Shown piece after piece: positions 60,383 through 64,000 of a DNA stretch of 64,000 bases; within the stretch, counting starts at the first letter, position 1, and each line of letters starts with the position of its first letter. Both the position numbers and the translations under genes were made by a program. The stretch is from Pyrus communis. Its lineage: Eukaryota > Streptophyta > Magnoliopsida > Rosales > Rosaceae. The stretch is from assembly GCF_963583255.1 (NCBI RefSeq), contig NC_084804.1:27655061-27719060 (forward strand), read 5' to 3'. Under the pieces are notes generated by a model that saw nothing but the letters and a program-made list of their open reading frames with translations, had not been told where the DNA came from and searched no databases.

Positions 60383-61607
60383 AGTCCCCAAAATCCAATG
60401 TTGTAGGTTCGAATAGTATATGGCGTGATTATGTGTCGTTCTTAATCGCGTTACGTTAAAATTAGACAACAATAATTGAGCACAAACCCAATTTGACCTC
60501 CTTTAATGTGTAGAACATGATCGAGAATGCACATAATATGCACATAGCATGTACACACCATGCTCATTGGATGCTCACAACATGTAGATTTGAAATGTAC
60601 ACAAAAAACAAACTTTGAAATATCACTAATCCTGACAGCATTCCTTATGGTAAATCAGTCATAAAAGTGACAAAAGAGACACAAGAAACCGAAATGGACA
60701 GGAACACCCCATAAAAGAATCGAGTAATGAATTTACAAACGATATAAGAAAATAAACGAGAACATTCATTTGGATACATATTGTACCAAGTTTCTTCGGT
60801 TTGTCTTTCACAAGAGCCTTCAACAGAGGCTAAAACATTCAAAATTGTCAACAATGTTTTTATAAAATTGTCAAAAATTGTCAACATAACCTAAATAACA
60901 AATCCATCTTGTACAATAATAAATGTGAATCCTCAAGCTCAGAAGCCTTACAAAAGTGATCAATAAGAGCATTGAAGCTTACAATAGTAGCCACTGGAAC
61001 AAACCTTTCTTACTCATCTTTCTCAAGAAGTTAAAAGCATCGTTAAGTTTGACAACATATGATAAGTCATTGAATCCAAGAATATAGCCATACATCTGAA
61101 ATGACATGAGACCACATCAGAAAAAGTAAAGAAAAAGTTATAAAAATAAAAAATAAAAAAATAAAAAAAAACTCGTACAACTATATTTTATATCCTTCAA
61201 AACCATTCTCAGATCATGAGCTTCGAACATTTTTATAATCCAATATGAATCTCAAGATTGAAGAAGCTATATATATGTTGCAAGGGATCATCCCAACTAT
61301 CATCCAATACTAAGATGTAATTTAAAAAATGGAAACCATATCAAACCGTATAAACAAGTTTCAATTCACAAAACTCCACAAAAGGTACCAAAATTATTCT
61401 TAAATTATAATGACCTAGAATTCAATTCCCCATATCAACTAAAATCAAATTTCCTCTAACAAAATCAGTTCTTCAAAAGTGCAACCAAACAACAAATCAC
61501 AATAAACTCAAGCCCATTTCTACGAATCAAAGAATCAATTTTCTTTACAAAAATACAACAATTTGCAGAATTTAAGCCAAACATAAAAAGAAGATGAAGA
61601 ACAAAGT
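60383..61607. other. AT-rich non-coding stretch
   Basis: No gene recognised; the 80-codon minus ORF at 60645-60887 has no known motif. Confidence 0.45.
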
Positions 61608-61866
61608 GTCATAAAGATCCTGAGAAGCAAAAACCAAGGAAAATGGAAGATGAGTTTTACCTATGCAGATGTTCATGTTCCAGGTAGCCGGCGGAGTATG
61701 AGAATTTGGGGGAGGCAAGAAAGGTTTCCTCATGAAGAAAAAGAGAGTCATAAAGATCCGATGAGAAGCAAAAACCAGGGAAAACTGAAAGATGGGATTT
61801 ACTTGTGCTGTTGTTCATGTTCTAGGTCGCTTGTGGAGTACAAGAAGGTGGGGGAAGCGAGAGAGG

Positions 61867-61873
<7 letters not shown>
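61608..61873 (+). repeat. Tandem duplication, about 130-bp unit, ending at a (CT)n run
   Basis: Units starting GTCATAAAGATCC at 61608 and 61747 share GAAGCAAAAACCA, GTTCATGTTC and AGAAGGT-like words and both end GAGGTTTCCTC/AGGTTTCCTC. The overlapping ORFs repeat the peptide pattern TYADVHVPG / TCAVVHVLG. Not evidence of a gene by itself. Confidence 0.85.

Positions 61874-61920
<47 letters not shown>
61871..61920. repeat. (CT)n microsatellite, about 25 units
   Basis: Pure CT run; it makes Ser-Leu ORFs. Confidence 0.97.
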
Positions 61921-61921
<1 letters not shown>

Positions 61922-62859
61922 AAATCAGACATGAGGGTTGCAATTTTCTGGGTAACCCATTTTTATGGGAGGGTAATTAGGTCATTTCAAGGTGTAGAAA
62001 AATCCTATTTCTGTCCAGTAATTGTGCATGGCATGTGTATGCTTTGTACATATTCAAAAAATCCTATTTCTGTCCCAAGATTAAGAAATTGTCCCATTTT
62101 GGGGTATTTCTCAAAAAATTATAATAGCCAAAATTTTGTTAATCTTTCTACTGGACAAATAATTATACAATAATGTGCAAACATTATTAAATTAACATTC
62201 ATAAACACCTTGACCTCACATTTTAAAAACCTTAATCAATGCAGTTCTAATATATTCATGTTTTCGGATTAAATAGCATGCTCTAAATCGAAAAGTAAAT
62301 CTCTTGCCAACAAGATATAATCACCTTTCTCTACCCATCCAAAACAAAGATTCAGTTGTAGTGTATTTCCCATACATCTTGAGTCCTGTTACCAGTAGTT
62401 TTTGTTGGTGCGTGATCTATAATTTCCAATGTAAATCTATATTGATGACATCTGGCAGTTAGGTGCCACATGTAAACCCTTTTGGCTTGAGGTTATGGAT
62501 ATGCTTTGGTGTTGGTGGTGATACTAACCAATCTTTCCCTTGAACTTTTAGCAAACAAACAAACAAAAGACTCCTAAAAAATAGGATGAGATATGACAAC
62601 TCGTCCCTAAGTTTACATGTAATTTCCTTCCCAAGTGCATAAAATGACGAATATGTGCTTTTTGGCAAAGTGGAAATCAGACGTGGACGATTATTGTTTA
62701 GCATTTAATTTATTTTTCCTATTATCATAATTAAATAGTACTCATTATTACAAACGCAGAAGCATGAGTTAGACTTGAATCGGATTTGTAACAAAGAAAT
62801 TACGCTAAGTTAAAGTACACTAACAACGGATCAAATTGTACACGTGTGTACGAATTATT
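61921..62859. other. Non-coding stretch
   Basis: Includes the direct repeat AAAAATCCTATTTCTGTCC at about 62000 and 62060. No gene recognised. Confidence 0.45.
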
Positions 62860-62862
62860 GAG

Positions 62863-64000
62863 TGTCAGTGGACACTCTTTTAGATAGGTTGAAGCAAATT
62901 TTTCGATCTACTTCTAGAATTGTCCAATTTTGGACCTACTTTCAATTTAAGAACCAGTTTCCTTTTCACCCCATCACCCAATCATACCTCTCCCTACTTT
63001 TCCTCACTCAATCAAACATTTTCTCTTTCTTGTTCAATCAGAAATTTCCCTCTCTCTCTTCTTCGTCACTCTCACTCTGCACATTTCTTTCTCTCTGCAA
63101 CATAAACCACCATCATCAAACATCACAAATCGACGTTTAAACCACCACCATCGTACTATTCTCATCACGACGAGTCCATCTATACGAGCCGATTAAAAAA
63201 CGAGCGAGTTTTGACTTTCCAACTCAGAGCTTCGACTTGGATCGAACTTCTCTGGCGACTTTTCATCTGAGTTACAAGGTTTTGGAAGATTTAGAAGCAA
63301 CTACACAACTCCTCGAGGTCCCTAGTCCAAGTTTGAAGCCAACTCAAAGTGAAAATACATGATTTTGAGACGTTGGAATTAAGGCCGAGACTTTCGAGCC
63401 ATTTTCAGTCCATTTTCGTCCACTTTTTGGACTCCCAAAAAGTATGACTTCATTTTGATCCTCCCAAGCTTCATTTCCATATAAAGAATGTCGAAAATGA
63501 TTGAGAATTGAGAAAGTTATGAAGTTTTAAAGTTTTTACACAAATCCGGCATACATTTTTTAGATTCCAGCGAACCAGATGGCATCGACGAACGGCAACA
63601 ACGACAACCGAAGAATTGAGGAAGAAGGAGAATATTTCGTTAAAGTTGACGGAATATTCTCACGCCATTACTCACGCCTTTACTCATGCCGTTTAGGTAT
63701 TCTGTTAGAGTTAACGGAATATTCCATCAGTTGACGGAATATTCTCTAGGATTTCTACTAGCATGTGTAGGCTCGTGCCCCTTTGTAGTGGTGCGTGGTC
63801 AACGTGAATGGGTTCGTGATGTCGCTAGAATGTTTTTGTATATTTAAACCCTTTATTTGAGCAAACTATGGGGGATTTTCGTAGCCTTTTCATGTATGTT
63901 TTAATTAAATAATTACTATAGTTGTTTCACATATAGGAGAGAATTATCTTGAGGAGGTACGAGGTCAAGCAAGGCTAGGAGGCTACGATCTGACTACGTA
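62863..64000 (+). mobile_element. Probable LTR/leader of a large LTR retrotransposon, cut by window end
   Basis: Starts around TGTCAGTGGACACTC, then a pyrimidine-rich tract. The motif (G)TTGACGGAATATTC or TTAACGGAATATTC occurs three times at about 63640-63745. The final part (GAGGAGGTACGAGGTCAAGCAAGGCTAGGAGG) resembles plant gypsy-type LTR and leader sequence only in style. No coding region is reached, so class and strand are tentative. Confidence 0.4.

Noticed and set aside
61650..61980. Paired ORFs with a repeated TYADVHVPG-type pattern, as a novel repeat protein
   Set aside because: Explained by a 130-bp tandem duplication plus a (CT)n run; no conserved start or domain.
54313..62130. A single 7.8-kb Helitron with the F-box gene as cargo
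   Set aside because: The 3' end is convincing, but no 5' TC end in proper context was found. A solo LTR and duplications also lie between, so the claim is kept only as a possibility.

Overview
This is a plant nuclear window, from a eudicot and probably a woody Rosaceae such as apple or pear. The family-level placement is an inference from the style of the repeats and gene sequences and was not tested. Three intact multi-exon protein genes lie on the minus strand: DDOST/OST48 (24072-29423, 13 coding exons, 436 aa), a DeSI-like PPPDE isopeptidase (33257-34874, 3 coding exons, 247 aa, plus 5'UTR exons out to about 36200) and an RRA-type arabinosyltransferase of family GT77 (52305-54180, 2 exons, 431 aa). 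Splice sites and reading phase could be followed through all three. Almost everything else is transposon-derived.

1-9 kb is a nested retrotransposon stack. A long LTR (family A) lies in the 5' LTR of a Ty1/copia element (copia-1, 205-5236), which itself sits in the 5' LTR of a second copia element (copia-2, to 8933). 9.8-12.7 kb holds a complete 2.3-kb solo LTR of family A, with TSD ATAGA, inside a MITE that has its own 9-bp TSD, followed by a second related MITE. 14011-19039 is a candidate Helitron (A|TC...CTAG|T) that carries an exon of the mitochondrial complex I gene NDUFV2 and a nested 0.9-kb hAT element. 19-24 kb is a field of MITEs, hAT-like elements and fold-backs.

24-36.3 kb carries DDOST, then a 5'-truncated LINE just upstream of it, a decayed copia (copia-3), and the DeSI gene. 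36.3-51.3 kb is transposon-rich. It contains two Mutator-like elements with 9-bp TSDs, a further pair of MULE-like elements sharing a short ORF, an LTR/primer-site palindrome, two PIF/Harbinger-type elements, SINE-like units and a bZIP exon fragment. 52.3-54.2 kb is the RRA gene, with a Helitron terminus 133 bp upstream of its start codon. 54.3-64 kb contains a Tourist-like MITE, a second complete solo LTR of family A (TSD CCATT), a broken F-box gene of the At1g67623 type, tandem duplications, and what looks like the start of a gypsy-type element cut by the window edge.

The three genes all act on proteins or their sugars (ER N-glycosylation, Golgi arabinosylation of cell-wall proteins, deSUMOylation or deubiquitination), but nothing suggests they form a functional cluster. 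I saw no tRNA, rRNA or CRISPR. No convincing new biological system was found. The most unusual items are the gene-fragment-bearing Helitron, the MULE pair with a shared ORF, the palindromic LTR/primer-site junction, and the GC-AG intron in DDOST.
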